A DNA stretch of 9,458 nucleotides from Pseudoxanthomonas sp. GTDB taxonomy: Bacteria; Pseudomonadota; Gammaproteobacteria; Xanthomonadales; Xanthomonadaceae. Shown piece by piece: positions 1 through 7,436 of this stretch. Location: contig JAJAZJ010000040.1 of assembly GCA_026785795.1 (NCBI GenBank), positions 1 to 9,458 on the forward strand. The letters are read 5' to 3'. A program made the translations under genes and the position numbers. Below the pieces are notes generated by a model. The model saw nothing but the letters and a program-made list of their open reading frames with translations. It did no database searches and was not told the DNA's origin. Each line of letters begins with the position of its first letter. Within the stretch, counting starts at the first letter, position 1.

Positions 1-179
1 GCGCCCCAGCGCAGCGGATTGCCGCCGCCGCCATCAAACAGGCCACGCAGTCGGTCCAGCAGTGCATCCAGTCCGTTGCCGCCGCCCGTGCCGCCTTTCG
101 GCTTCCAGGGATTGGGCTTGTCACGGTTGCCTCCGTCGTTGCCGGAGCCGCTACCGCTACCAGGGGTGTTCCAGGCCAT
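1..179 (-). CDS. hflK: HflK, N-terminal fragment (runs off left edge)
   Basis: This is the start of HflK, the membrane protein that with HflC forms a large SPFH (stomatin/prohibitin) cage around the FtsH protease and modulates its access to membrane substrates. Only the first 59 codons are present. They begin MAWNTPGSGS, then a Gly/Ser/Asn-rich and Pro/Trp-containing stretch (NPWKPKGG, residues 23-30), a short amphipathic segment (LDALLDRLRGLF, 38-49) and another Gly run. This is the usual cytoplasmic, glycine-rich N-terminus of HflK, ahead of the transmembrane helix and SPFH domain, which lie outside the window. The ATG at 179 is preceded by GGAG with a 5-nt spacer. The gene follows hflX on the same strand after 161 bp, matching the hflX-hflK-hflC order of E. 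coli. A sigma32-like promoter lies just upstream. The identification rests on the N-terminal composition plus synteny, because no SPFH sequence is visible. Confidence 0.88.
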   Translation of the reverse strand, partial: MAWNTPGSGSGSGNDGGNRDKPNPWKPKGGTGGGNGLDALLDRLRGLFDGGGGNPLRWG

Positions 180-241
180 GCCTACTCCAAAGATCCAATG
201 ATCCGCAGGGCCGTGGCCCGACGGGAAGTGTCGATTCTACT

Positions 242-270
242 AGATGGGGACGCATGTTCCGGCCGACAAG
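242..270 (-). promoter_or_regulatory. Candidate sigma32 (heat-shock) promoter for hflK
   Basis: Read on the minus strand, CCCCATCT at 249-242 matches the sigma32 -10 consensus CCCCATNT at every defined position. CTTGTC at 270-265 matches CTTGAA at 4 of 6, separated by 15 bp, which is within the usual sigma32 spacing. A start site near 235 would give a leader of roughly 55 nt before the hflK ATG at 179. An overlapping TAGAAT (239-234) resembles a sigma70 -10 box (5 of 6) but has no convincing -35. The motif is seen directly; that sigma32 uses it is inferred, supported by the known heat-shock role of the FtsH/HflKC circuit. Confidence 0.5.
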
Positions 271-340
271 CCTGCACATGACCGGGGATACGCGGCCAGC
301 CTGGCCAGGGATGCACTGCACCGACACCGATACTGCGCGC

Positions 341-1663
341 TCAGGCCATCCATTCCTCGGCCGGCTCCCCGGGCAGCAGGGCCTCCAGCGGCCCGCCGCC
401 GGGTTGCGTGGCCAGGCGCCGGGCGTCGGCCAGGGACAGGTCCACCTGCAGGTGCCAGCCGTGTTCGTCGTAGGTCTCGGCACGCACCGCGCCCAGCCCA
501 TGCAGGCGCGCGCGCAGGCGCTCGGCATGCGCCAGCGGCAGGTCCAGCGCCCCGTGCACGCGGACCAGCGACAGGCGCTGCGCCAATTCGGACTCCAGCA
601 GATCCAGCCCCTGGCCGTCGTGGGCCGACAGCCACAGGCGCTCGCGGCCCCCGTTGGGCTGGTCATGTCGCGGCCGGGCGTCCTCGATGCGGTCGATCTT
701 GTTGTAGACCAGGACCTGCGGAATGTCGCCCGCGCCGATTTCCTGCAGCACCGCGTCCACCTGCGCGATACGGTCATCGCGCAGCGGGTCCGCGGCGTCG
801 ATCACGTGCAGCAGCAGGTCGGCCTCGCGCGCTTCGGAAAGAGTTGAGCGAAATGCAGCGACCAGTTCGTGCGGCAGGTCGCGGACGAAGCCCACCGTAT
901 CGGACAGCATGATACTGCCGCCGCGCAGGTTCACCCGGCGCACGGTGGGGTCCAGGGTGGCGAACAGTTTGTCCGCGGTGTAGGCGTCAGCGCCGGTCAA
1001 GGCGTTGAACAAAGTCGACTTGCCGGCGTTGGTGTAGCCCACCAGCGCCACCCGCGCCAATTCGCTGCGCACGCGTGCGCGTCGCATCTGGGTCTGCTGC
1101 ACTTCCACCTTTTCCAGCCGCTTCTGCAGCTGGTCCACGCGCTTCTGCAGCAGGCGGCGGTCGGTTTCCAGCTGGGTTTCACCCGGGCCGCGCAGGCCGA
1201 TGGAGCCACCGCGCTGGCGCTCCAGGTGGGTCCAGCCGCGGACCAGGCGCGTGGCCATGTGCTGGAGCTGGGCCAGTTCGACCTGCAGTTTGCCTTCGAA
1301 GCTGCGCGCACGCTGGGCGAAGATGTCCAGGATCAGCCCGGTGCGGTCCAGCACCCTGCGTTCCAGGAATTTCTCCAGGTTGCGCTCCTGGCCCGGTGAG
1401 AGGGAGTGGTTGACCAGCACCAGATCTGCACCGGTGGCATCGGCCGCGGCCTTGACCTCATCCAGCTTGCCGCTGCCGATGTAGGTGGACGGACTGGGCT
1501 TGTCCACGCGCGCGGTGATCACGGCGGCGATGGACGCGCCCGCGGATCGCGCCAGGTCGGCGAATTCCTCCTGCGCCCCGTCATCGGGCGAGCCGCCGCC
1601 GGAACCGGAGCGCATGGGCTGGATGAGCAGGGCGTGCTCGCCCTTCCTTGATCGTTCGAACAT
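341..1663 (-). CDS. hflX: HflX, ribosome-associated GTPase
   Basis: HflX is a cytoplasmic translation-factor-class GTPase that binds the 50S/70S ribosome E site region and splits or rescues stalled ribosomes, notably under heat stress. The 440-residue protein has the HflX N-terminal domain (about 15-120, with YIGSGKLDEV at 61-70), a coiled-coil linker (about 125-200, with the family hallmark GLRGPGETQLETDRR at 156-170), and the G domain. The G domain shows G1 GYTNAGKST (209-217), switch I FATLDPT (234-240), G3 DTVGF (255-259), G4 NKID (321-324) and G5 SAHDG (346-350), followed by a short C-terminal domain. All GTPase motifs are intact and the length is normal. I chose the ATG at 1663 (MFERSRKGEHALL) because it matches the family N-terminus. 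The frame stays open to an ATG at 1759, but those 32 residues look like translated spacer. No clear Shine-Dalgarno precedes 1663. It lies downstream of hfq. Confidence 0.96.
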   Translation of the reverse strand: MFERSRKGEHALLIQPMRSGSGGGSPDDGAQEEFADLARSAGASIAAVITARVDKPSPSTYIGSGKLDEVKAAADATGADLVLVNHSLSPGQERNLEKFLERRVLDRTGLILDIFAQRARSFEGKLQVELAQLQHMATRLVRGWTHLERQRGGSIGLRGPGETQLETDRRLLQKRVDQLQKRLEKVEVQQTQMRRARVRSELARVALVGYTNAGKSTLFNALTGADAYTADKLFATLDPTVRRVNLRGGSIMLSDTVGFVRDLPHELVAAFRSTLSEAREADLLLHVIDAADPLRDDRIAQVDAVLQEIGAGDIPQVLVYNKIDRIEDARPRHDQPNGGRERLWLSAHDGQGLDLLESELAQRLSLVRVHGALDLPLAHAERLRARLHGLGAVRAETYDEHGWHLQVDLSLADARRLATQPGGGPLEALLPGEPAEEWMA

Positions 1664-1869
1664 GGACCAAGTGTGGGGGCGATGGGACCAGAACCAAAGG
1701 GCTGCGGCCGCATGGATCGCCGCGCGGCAACCCCCTGCGAACGCGCATCGGGCCGGCAACGGCCGCAGTGGTCAGGCCGACGCAATGCGCCTCAGGCTTC
1801 ACCCACGGTGGGTGGGGCGCGGCGCGGACCGCAAATGAATAGCGCCGGTGCGGTGGGGCCGCCTTCCTG
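1664..1869. other. 206-bp hfq-hflX spacer with inverted repeats
   Basis: No gene is supported here. The spacer is very GC-rich and can fold. A 9-bp inverted repeat, CTGCGGCCG at 1702-1710 and CGGCCGCAG at 1760-1768, encloses a 10-bp palindrome, GCCGCGCGGC (1719-1728). The repeat's right arm overlaps a smaller hairpin, GGCCG/CGGCC with a 4-nt loop (1751-1764), so the two would compete. Nearer the hfq stop, CACCCA/TGGGTG with a 3-nt loop lies at 1800-1814. None has a T-tract on the minus strand, so a canonical terminator is not supported. A processing site or a Rho-dependent end are possible but unproven. Confidence 0.4.
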
Positions 1870-2172
1870 CTACTCGTTTTCGTCGTCGCCTGCGGCGCTG
1901 CTGTCGTCGGCGTCGGCGTCATCGCCCGGGTCTGCGTCCTGCGCGGTCCCACCCGCCGGACCGACCCGCACGTTGCGCGCCGGCACCACGGTGGAAATGG
2001 CGTGCTTGTAGACCATCTGGCTGACCGTGTTGCGCAGCAGGACTACGAACTGGTCAAACGATTCTATGGTGCCCTGCAGCTTGATGCCGTTTACCAGGTA
2101 CACCGACACCGGCACACGCTCCCGCCGCAACGCATTCAGGAATGGATCCTGCAGGGATTGCCCCTTGGTCAT
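1870..2172 (-). CDS. hfq: Hfq RNA chaperone with long acidic C-terminal tail
   Basis: Hfq is the hexameric Sm-like protein that anneals small RNAs to mRNAs and shapes translation and RNA decay. Residues 1-66 are almost identical to E. coli Hfq: [20 protein letters not shown], with Q8 and D9 of the proximal face, the RRER rim patch (16-19), IESFDQFVV around F42, and Sm2 motif YKHAIS (55-60). The core is complete, so sRNA binding should be normal. The tail (67-100) differs from the E. coli one: it has 11 Asp/Glu among the last 22 residues and ends DDENE. Acidic tips on Hfq tails are known to compete with RNA on the core and speed RNA release. The ATG at 2172 has GGGAG 6 nt upstream. It follows miaA after 113 bp and precedes hflX. 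Its leader carries an ARN tract and hairpins suggestive of autoregulation. Confidence 0.98.
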   Translation of the reverse strand: MTKGQSLQDPFLNALRRERVPVSVYLVNGIKLQGTIESFDQFVVLLRNTVSQMVYKHAISTVVPARNVRVGPAGGTAQDADPGDDADADDSSAAGDDENE

Positions 2173-2178
2173 GCTGTA

Positions 2179-2208
2179 CTCCCGCCTATTCAGATAGGTG
2201 TTGTTTTT
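2179..2208 (-). promoter_or_regulatory. hfq leader: ARN tract, small hairpin and RBS
   Basis: Reading the transcript 5' to 3': AAAAACAAC at 2208-2200 gives three consecutive A-R-N triplets, the pattern bound by the distal face of Hfq. CCTAT-CTGA-ATAGG at 2198-2185 is a 5-bp hairpin with a 4-nt loop. The Shine-Dalgarno GGGAG at 2183-2179 begins 1 nt later and lies 6 nt before the ATG. E. coli Hfq is known to repress its own mRNA by binding the leader, and this arrangement would allow the same. The sequence elements are seen; the autoregulation is inferred. Confidence 0.5.
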
Positions 2209-2212
2209 ATGG

Positions 2213-2251
2213 GTCCGGACTGGCGCTTCGCTCCCCTGCCAGGGCCCGGAC
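2213..2251 (-). repeat. Extended imperfect hairpin in miaA-hfq spacer
   Basis: GTCCGG (2213-2218) pairs with CCGGAC (2246-2251), and inside it CTGGC (2220-2224) pairs with GCCAG (2238-2242) around a 13-nt loop. The structure is 11 bp with an asymmetric internal loop. On the minus strand it is followed by CCATAAAAACAAC rather than a T-tract, so it is not a standard terminator. It sits directly before the hfq leader elements and could be part of a structured 5' UTR or a weak 3' end for miaA. Confidence 0.5.
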
Positions 2252-2256
2252 GAACG

Positions 2257-2284
2257 ATGTTACACAACACGGCGGGTTTGACCA
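2257..2284 (-). promoter_or_regulatory. Weak candidate sigma70 promoter for hfq
   Basis: On the minus strand TGGTCA (2284-2279, 4 of 6 to TTGACA), a 16-bp spacer and TAACAT (2262-2257, 4 of 6 to TATAAT) fall just after the miaA stop. The start site would be near 2250, at the hairpin, giving a leader of about 78 nt. Both boxes are poor matches. It is listed only because hfq commonly has promoters inside or just after miaA. Confidence 0.22.
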
Positions 2285-2285
2285 G

Positions 2286-3254
2286 CTACGCAGTGCGCAA
2301 TTTGCCGGGAAGGAACAGCTGCAGCGCGGTTTCCAGCGCTGCGCGGTCGCTGGACGGGTCGAACCAGCGCGCGTCGCGCTCACCGCGCAGCCAGGTGAGC
2401 TGGCGCTTGGCCAGCTGGCGGGTAGCGAAGATGGCCTGGTCGCGGAACTCCACGGCATCCAGCACCCCGTCCAGGTGCAGCCAGGCCTGCCGGTAACCGA
2501 CCGCACGGATAGCCGGCAGGTCCAGCGGCGCCTCCACTGCCTGCAGCGCCGGCAGGCCGCGCAGCCGCCCTACTTCGTCCAGGAATCCGGCCGCCAGCAT
2601 CTGCTCGAAGCGCGCCTCGATGCGCGCATGCAGCACGCTACGGTCCTGCGGTGCCAGCACCAGCTTGAGCACGCGGCAAGACAGCGCGGCCGGGGCGGGG
2701 TCGCGCTGCCAGGCGCTGATCGGCCGACCGCTGAGCTGGAACACTTCCAGCGCCCGCTGGATGCGCTGCGGATCGGTGGGCTTGATCCTGGCCGCTGCGG
2801 CCGGATCAATCGCCGCGAGCCGCTGGTGCATCGCCGGCCAGCCTAGCAGCCGTGCCTCGGATGCCAGCTGCGCACGCATGGCCGGATTGGCTTCCGGCAT
2901 CGGCGCCAGCCCGTGCAGCAGGGCGCGGAAATACAGCCCGGTGCCGCCGGCCAGGATCGGCAGCCGGCCGCGGGCAACGATGTCCGCGATGGCCTGGCTG
3001 GCATCGAGCGCAAACTCCGCCGCCGAGTACGGCTGCCAGGGTTCACGCAGGTTGAGCAGATGGTGCGGCACCCGGGCGAGCATCGTTGCGTCCGGCTTTG
3101 CCGCGCCGATATCCAGGCCGCGGTAGACCAGCGCCGAGTCCACGCTGACGATTTCGCCGTTGAATCGCTGCGCCCATTCCACCGCCAGCGCGGTCTTGCC
3201 CGAGGCGGTCGGACCCATCAGGGCGACGGCAAGGGGGCGCGCGTCAGCCGGCAT
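2286..3254 (-). CDS. miaA: MiaA, tRNA dimethylallyltransferase
   Basis: MiaA transfers the dimethylallyl group of DMAPP to N6 of adenosine 37 in tRNAs reading UNN codons, the first step to ms2i6A. The 322-residue protein shows the P-loop GPTASGKT (14-21), the substrate motif [17 protein letters not shown] (38-54), with D39 and S40 at the expected DMAPP/tRNA-binding loop, and the conserved [14 protein letters not shown] (103-116). The insertion domain follows, then the AVGYRQAW segment that contacts tRNA, and an [16 protein letters not shown] C-terminal motif. The length is typical. The ATG at 3254 is used because the P-loop begins 13 residues later. The upstream SD is weak (AGG about 6 nt before). 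It heads the miaA-hfq-hflX-hflK series, and i6A loss is known to alter stress-gene translation, which suits that company. Confidence 0.97.
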   Translation of the reverse strand: MPADARPLAVALMGPTASGKTALAVEWAQRFNGEIVSVDSALVYRGLDIGAAKPDATMLARVPHHLLNLREPWQPYSAAEFALDASQAIADIVARGRLPILAGGTGLYFRALLHGLAPMPEANPAMRAQLASEARLLGWPAMHQRLAAIDPAAAARIKPTDPQRIQRALEVFQLSGRPISAWQRDPAPAALSCRVLKLVLAPQDRSVLHARIEARFEQMLAAGFLDEVGRLRGLPALQAVEAPLDLPAIRAVGYRQAWLHLDGVLDAVEFRDQAIFATRQLAKRQLTWLRGERDARWFDPSSDRAALETALQLFLPGKLRTA

Positions 3255-3393
3255 GTGCCTGGGCCGTGCACCTAATCAATGCTGGGATAGGTTGCGGATA
3301 CATGCTGCTGCCGTCGTCCCGCCGTGCGCGTAGTCCGAGCAGAGCTTACCGCGCAGGGGTTGCATGGGGCCGCCACGGGCGTAGGCTGGCGCC
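3255..3393. other. Divergent miaA/alkB intergenic region
   Basis: This 139-bp region must hold promoters for both miaA (minus) and the alkane monooxygenase gene (plus). I see no box pair close to sigma70 or sigma32 consensus in either direction. The only symmetric element is TGCGCG (3325-3330) with CGCGCA (3350-3355) around a 19-nt loop, which is unremarkable at this GC content. Confidence 0.35.
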
Positions 3394-4476
3394 ATGCCAT
3401 TGTGGAAACGACTCGGATTCCTCGCTGTGTTCGTGGTGCCTGCCTTGATGCCGGCAGCGGCATGGCTGGGCCAAGCGAGCGGGCTGCCCGGCCTGATGGC
3501 CTGGTTCCCGCTGTTTTTCCTGTTCGTCCTGCTGCCGCTGGCCGACCTTGCGCTGGGCCACGATGCCGCCAACCCATCCGCGCAGGCCAGCACGAAGCTG
3601 GAGGCCGATGGCTGGTTCCGCGGCCTGACCCTGGCCACGCTGCCGGTACACCTGGCGCTGCTGGCCTGGTCCGGCTGGTTTTTCACCCATGCCAGCCTGG
3701 GCGTGGCCGGCAGCGTCGGCTGGCTGCTTTCGCAGGGCATCGTGGGCGGCGTACTTGCCATCAACAGCGCACACGAACTCATCCACAAGCAAACCCGGCT
3801 TGAGCGCACGGCTGGTGGGATCCTGCTGGCCAGCGTGGGTTACCAGGGTTTCAAGATCGAGCATCTGCGCGGCCACCACGTGCACGTCTCCACGCCGCTG
3901 GATGCCTCCAGCGCGCGCTACGGGCAGACGCTATGGAATTTCCTGCCGCGCGCCCTGCTGCGCAACTCCACCAGCGCGTGGCGGCTGGAGGCCGCACGCC
4001 TGTCGCGGCTGGGCAAGCGATGGTGGCACTGGCGCAATGAGATGCTGCAGTGGTCGCTGCTATGGCTGCTGTTTGCGGCGGCATTCACCGCATGGCTTGG
4101 CGTACCAGGGCTGGTGTTCTTCCTGCTGCAGGGGCTGCTGTCAGCCTGTTCGCTGGAGATCATCAACTACGTCGAACATTACGGACTGGAGCGCAGGCTG
4201 CTGGAAGATGGCCGCTACGAGCGTACCAATCACCTGCACTCCTGGAATTCGGACTACGCGCTCTCCAACCTGTTCCTGTTCCACCTGCAGCGCCATTCGG
4301 ATCACCACGAAAGTCCGCAGCGGCGCTACCAGGTGCTGCTGCACCACGAGGACAGCCCGCAGCTGCCCGGAGGCTACGCGGCGATGTTCGTGCTGGCGCT
4401 GGTGCCGCCGCTGTGGTTCCGGCTGGTGGATCCGCGGGTGCAGGCTTTCCGTCGCCCCGGCTCAGAGCCGGGCTGA
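3394..4476 (+). CDS. alkB: AlkB-family alkane 1-monooxygenase (membrane diiron)
   Basis: This integral-membrane non-haem diiron enzyme hydroxylates the terminal carbon of alkanes, taking electrons from rubredoxin and its reductase. The 360-residue protein has every AlkB hallmark: Hist-1 HELIH (127-131), Hist-2 EHLRGHH (156-162), the AlkB-specific NYVEHYGL (258-265) and Hist-3 LQRHSDHH (298-305). That supplies nine candidate metal-binding histidines: H127, H131, H157, H161, H162, H262, H301, H304, H305. SWNSDYALSN (283-292) also resembles P. putida AlkB. Hydrophobic segments lie near 7-25, 36-51, 80-97, 108-124, 220-253 and 328-343. Aligned on LPL(A/L)D, the position of P. putida AlkB Trp55, which limits chain length, is Leu43 here. 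No rubredoxin domain is fused and no alkG/alkT is nearby. XylM-type hydroxylases and desaturases are alternatives, but the HYG and LQRHSDHH motifs favour AlkB. The ATG at 3394 has only a weak SD. The substrate is not determined. Confidence 0.9.
   Translation: MPLWKRLGFLAVFVVPALMPAAAWLGQASGLPGLMAWFPLFFLFVLLPLADLALGHDAANPSAQASTKLEADGWFRGLTLATLPVHLALLAWSGWFFTHASLGVAGSVGWLLSQGIVGGVLAINSAHELIHKQTRLERTAGGILLASVGYQGFKIEHLRGHHVHVSTPLDASSARYGQTLWNFLPRALLRNSTSAWRLEAARLSRLGKRWWHWRNEMLQWSLLWLLFAAAFTAWLGVPGLVFFLLQGLLSACSLEIINYVEHYGLERRLLEDGRYERTNHLHSWNSDYALSNLFLFHLQRHSDHHESPQRRYQVLLHHEDSPQLPGGYAAMFVLALVPPLWFRLVDPRVQAFRRPGSEPG
4456..4472 (+). terminator. Hairpin at the 3' end of alkB, possible terminator part
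   Basis: CCCGGCT (4456-4462), loop CAG, AGCCGGG (4466-4472) is a perfect 7-bp inverted repeat. It encodes most of the last residues of AlkB, just before the stop codon. No T-tract follows in either direction, so intrinsic termination would be non-canonical. It abuts a second hairpin at 4473-4491. Confidence 0.45.
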
Positions 4477-4491
4477 AGCCTCACGCTTCAG
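4473..4491. terminator. Shared inverted repeat containing both convergent stop codons
   Basis: CTGAAGC (4473-4479), loop CTCAC, GCTTCAG (4485-4491) is a perfect 7-bp inverted repeat. The left arm carries the TGA of alkB (4474-4476) and the right arm, read on the minus strand, carries the TGA of folP (4490-4488). It therefore fills the whole 11-bp gap between the two convergent genes. With the adjacent hairpin at 4456-4472 it is the best candidate for a bidirectional transcript end, although no T-tract is present on either side. Confidence 0.5.
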
Positions 4492-5384
4492 TCGTCGTCG
4501 GGCCAGCGGATGCCCGGCGCGGCGTCACGCCGGGGTGCAGCGACCGCAGCCACCGCATTCCACACTTTCAGCGCATCCACCGTGGCCGCCACGTCGTGCA
4601 CGCGCAGCAGCATGGCGCCGCGCTCTGCTGCGATCAGCGCGGCCGCCACCGAACCGTGGATGCGCGCGGCCGGCAGCTCACGCCCGGTCAGCTCACCGAT
4701 GGATTTCTTGCGCGACAGGCCGGCCAGCACCGGCACGCCCAGTTCCGTGAACCGCTGCAGCTGCGCCAGCAGTACGAGATTATGCTGGGTGTTCTTGCCG
4801 AAACCGAAGCCCGGATCCACCAGCAGGCGCTTCCTGTCGATGCCGGCCATCTCCGCCGCGAACAGGCGTTCGGCCAGGAAACGGTGCACGTCGCCCACCA
4901 CGTCGTCGTAGTCCGGGGCCTGCTGCATCATGCCGGGCTCGCCCTGCATGTGCATCAACACGACCGGCACCGCGAGATCGGAGGCGGCGGCGAGCGCACC
5001 CTCGCGGCGCAGGGCGTAAACGTCGTTGATCATGCCGGCGCCGGCCGCGACCGCGGCACGCATTACCTCCGGCTTGGAGGTATCCACGCTGATCGGCAGC
5101 CTGGTTTCCTGCACCAGGCGCGCGATGACCGGCAGCACCCGCCGCAGCTCTTCTTCGGTGGAAACGGGCTCGGCACCAGGACGGGTGGATTCGCCGCCGA
5201 TATCCAGCAGGTCGGCGCCTTCCTCCGCCAGCTGCAGGGCGTGCGCAACAGCCGCCTCCAGCGAGTCGTGTGCACCGCCGTCGGAAAACGAATCCGGGGT
5301 GACGTTGACGATGCCCATGACCTGCGGACGGTCCAGGGTCAGCACGCGGCCGGCACAGTCGATTCGCGTAAGGGTGTCGAACAT
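4488..5384 (-). CDS. folP: FolP, dihydropteroate synthase
   Basis: FolP condenses p-aminobenzoate with dihydropterin pyrophosphate to give dihydropteroate in folate synthesis and is the sulfonamide target. The 298-residue TIM barrel has NVTPDSFSDGG (27-37, loop 1), ESTRPGA (65-71, loop 2), DTSKP (101-105), IND (119-121), MHMQG (144-148), DPGFGFGK (190-197), GLSRK (222-226) and RVHD (261-264), all intact. It is slightly longer than E. coli FolP because of a C-terminal tail ending WPDDD. I place the start at 5384 (MFDTLTRID). The frame continues to an ATG at 5441, but those 19 codons are the translated ftsH terminator, so that start is unlikely. The SD is weak (GGCAGG about 10 nt upstream). It follows ftsH as in E. 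coli, but glmM does not follow; the gene is convergent with alkB instead. Confidence 0.95.
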   Translation of the reverse strand: MFDTLTRIDCAGRVLTLDRPQVMGIVNVTPDSFSDGGAHDSLEAAVAHALQLAEEGADLLDIGGESTRPGAEPVSTEEELRRVLPVIARLVQETRLPISVDTSKPEVMRAAVAAGAGMINDVYALRREGALAAASDLAVPVVLMHMQGEPGMMQQAPDYDDVVGDVHRFLAERLFAAEMAGIDRKRLLVDPGFGFGKNTQHNLVLLAQLQRFTELGVPVLAGLSRKKSIGELTGRELPAARIHGSVAAALIAAERGAMLLRVHDVAATVDALKVWNAVAAVAAPRRDAAPGIRWPDDD

Positions 5385-5402
5385 GCCGGGTTGCCTGCCG
5401 CC

Positions 5403-5434
5403 AAAGAAAAAGGCCAGAGCGAACTCTGGCCTTT
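5403..5434 (-). terminator. Rho-independent terminator of ftsH
   Basis: On the minus strand GGCCAGAG-TTCG-CTCTGGCC (5431-5412) forms an 8-bp GC-rich stem closed by a stable UUCG tetraloop. Flanking AAA/TTT pairs extend it, and TTTTTCTTT follows (5411-5403). This is a textbook intrinsic terminator. It lies 28 nt after the ftsH stop and ends only 18 nt before the folP ATG. On the plus strand only TTT follows the stem, so it acts mainly leftward. Confidence 0.93.
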
Positions 5435-5462
5435 CCGTCATTGCATGGCAAGCGCGCCTGGC

Positions 5463-7376
<1,914 letters not shown>

Positions 7377-7417
7377 CCTCATGGACTCCGGCGTTCCCTG
7401 GCTGGCATTCCCAGCGT

Positions 7418-7436
7418 TAAGTGTTACGTAACCTTA
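7418..7436. repeat. AT-rich palindrome between rlmE and ftsH
   Basis: GTTACGTAAC (7423-7432) is a perfect 10-bp palindrome. Outside it TAAG (7418-7421) and CTTA (7433-7436) extend the symmetry with one unpaired T at 7422. It overlaps the rlmE stop codon and lies about 45 bp upstream of the ftsH start in an otherwise GC-rich region. A DNA-binding site is possible. There is no T-tract to make it a terminator. A second small hairpin, GCTGG/CCAGC, is at 7401-7415. Confidence 0.4.

Noticed and set aside
294..306. GGCCA/TGGCC hairpin after the hflX stop as a terminator
   Set aside because: The stem is 5 bp with no T-tract; it is expected by chance at this GC content.
157..777. A 206-codon minus-strand frame overlapping the 3' half of hflX and the hflK leader
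   Set aside because: It is a shifted-frame shadow of hflX with Arg/Trp/Cys-rich low-complexity translation and no motif.
1664..1759. Upstream ATG at 1759 extending HflX by 32 residues
   Set aside because: The added residues are spacer-like and the MFERSRKGEHALL start at 1663 matches the family.
5385..5441. Upstream ATG at 5441 extending FolP by 19 residues
   Set aside because: The extension is the translated ftsH terminator hairpin and T-tract, and E. coli FolP aligns from the start at 5384.
7377..7382. First of two ATGs for FtsH
   Set aside because: It is only 3 nt from the GGAG sequence; the second ATG has better spacing and gives the typical MNDLTKN N-terminus. The difference is two residues, so it is not fully excluded.
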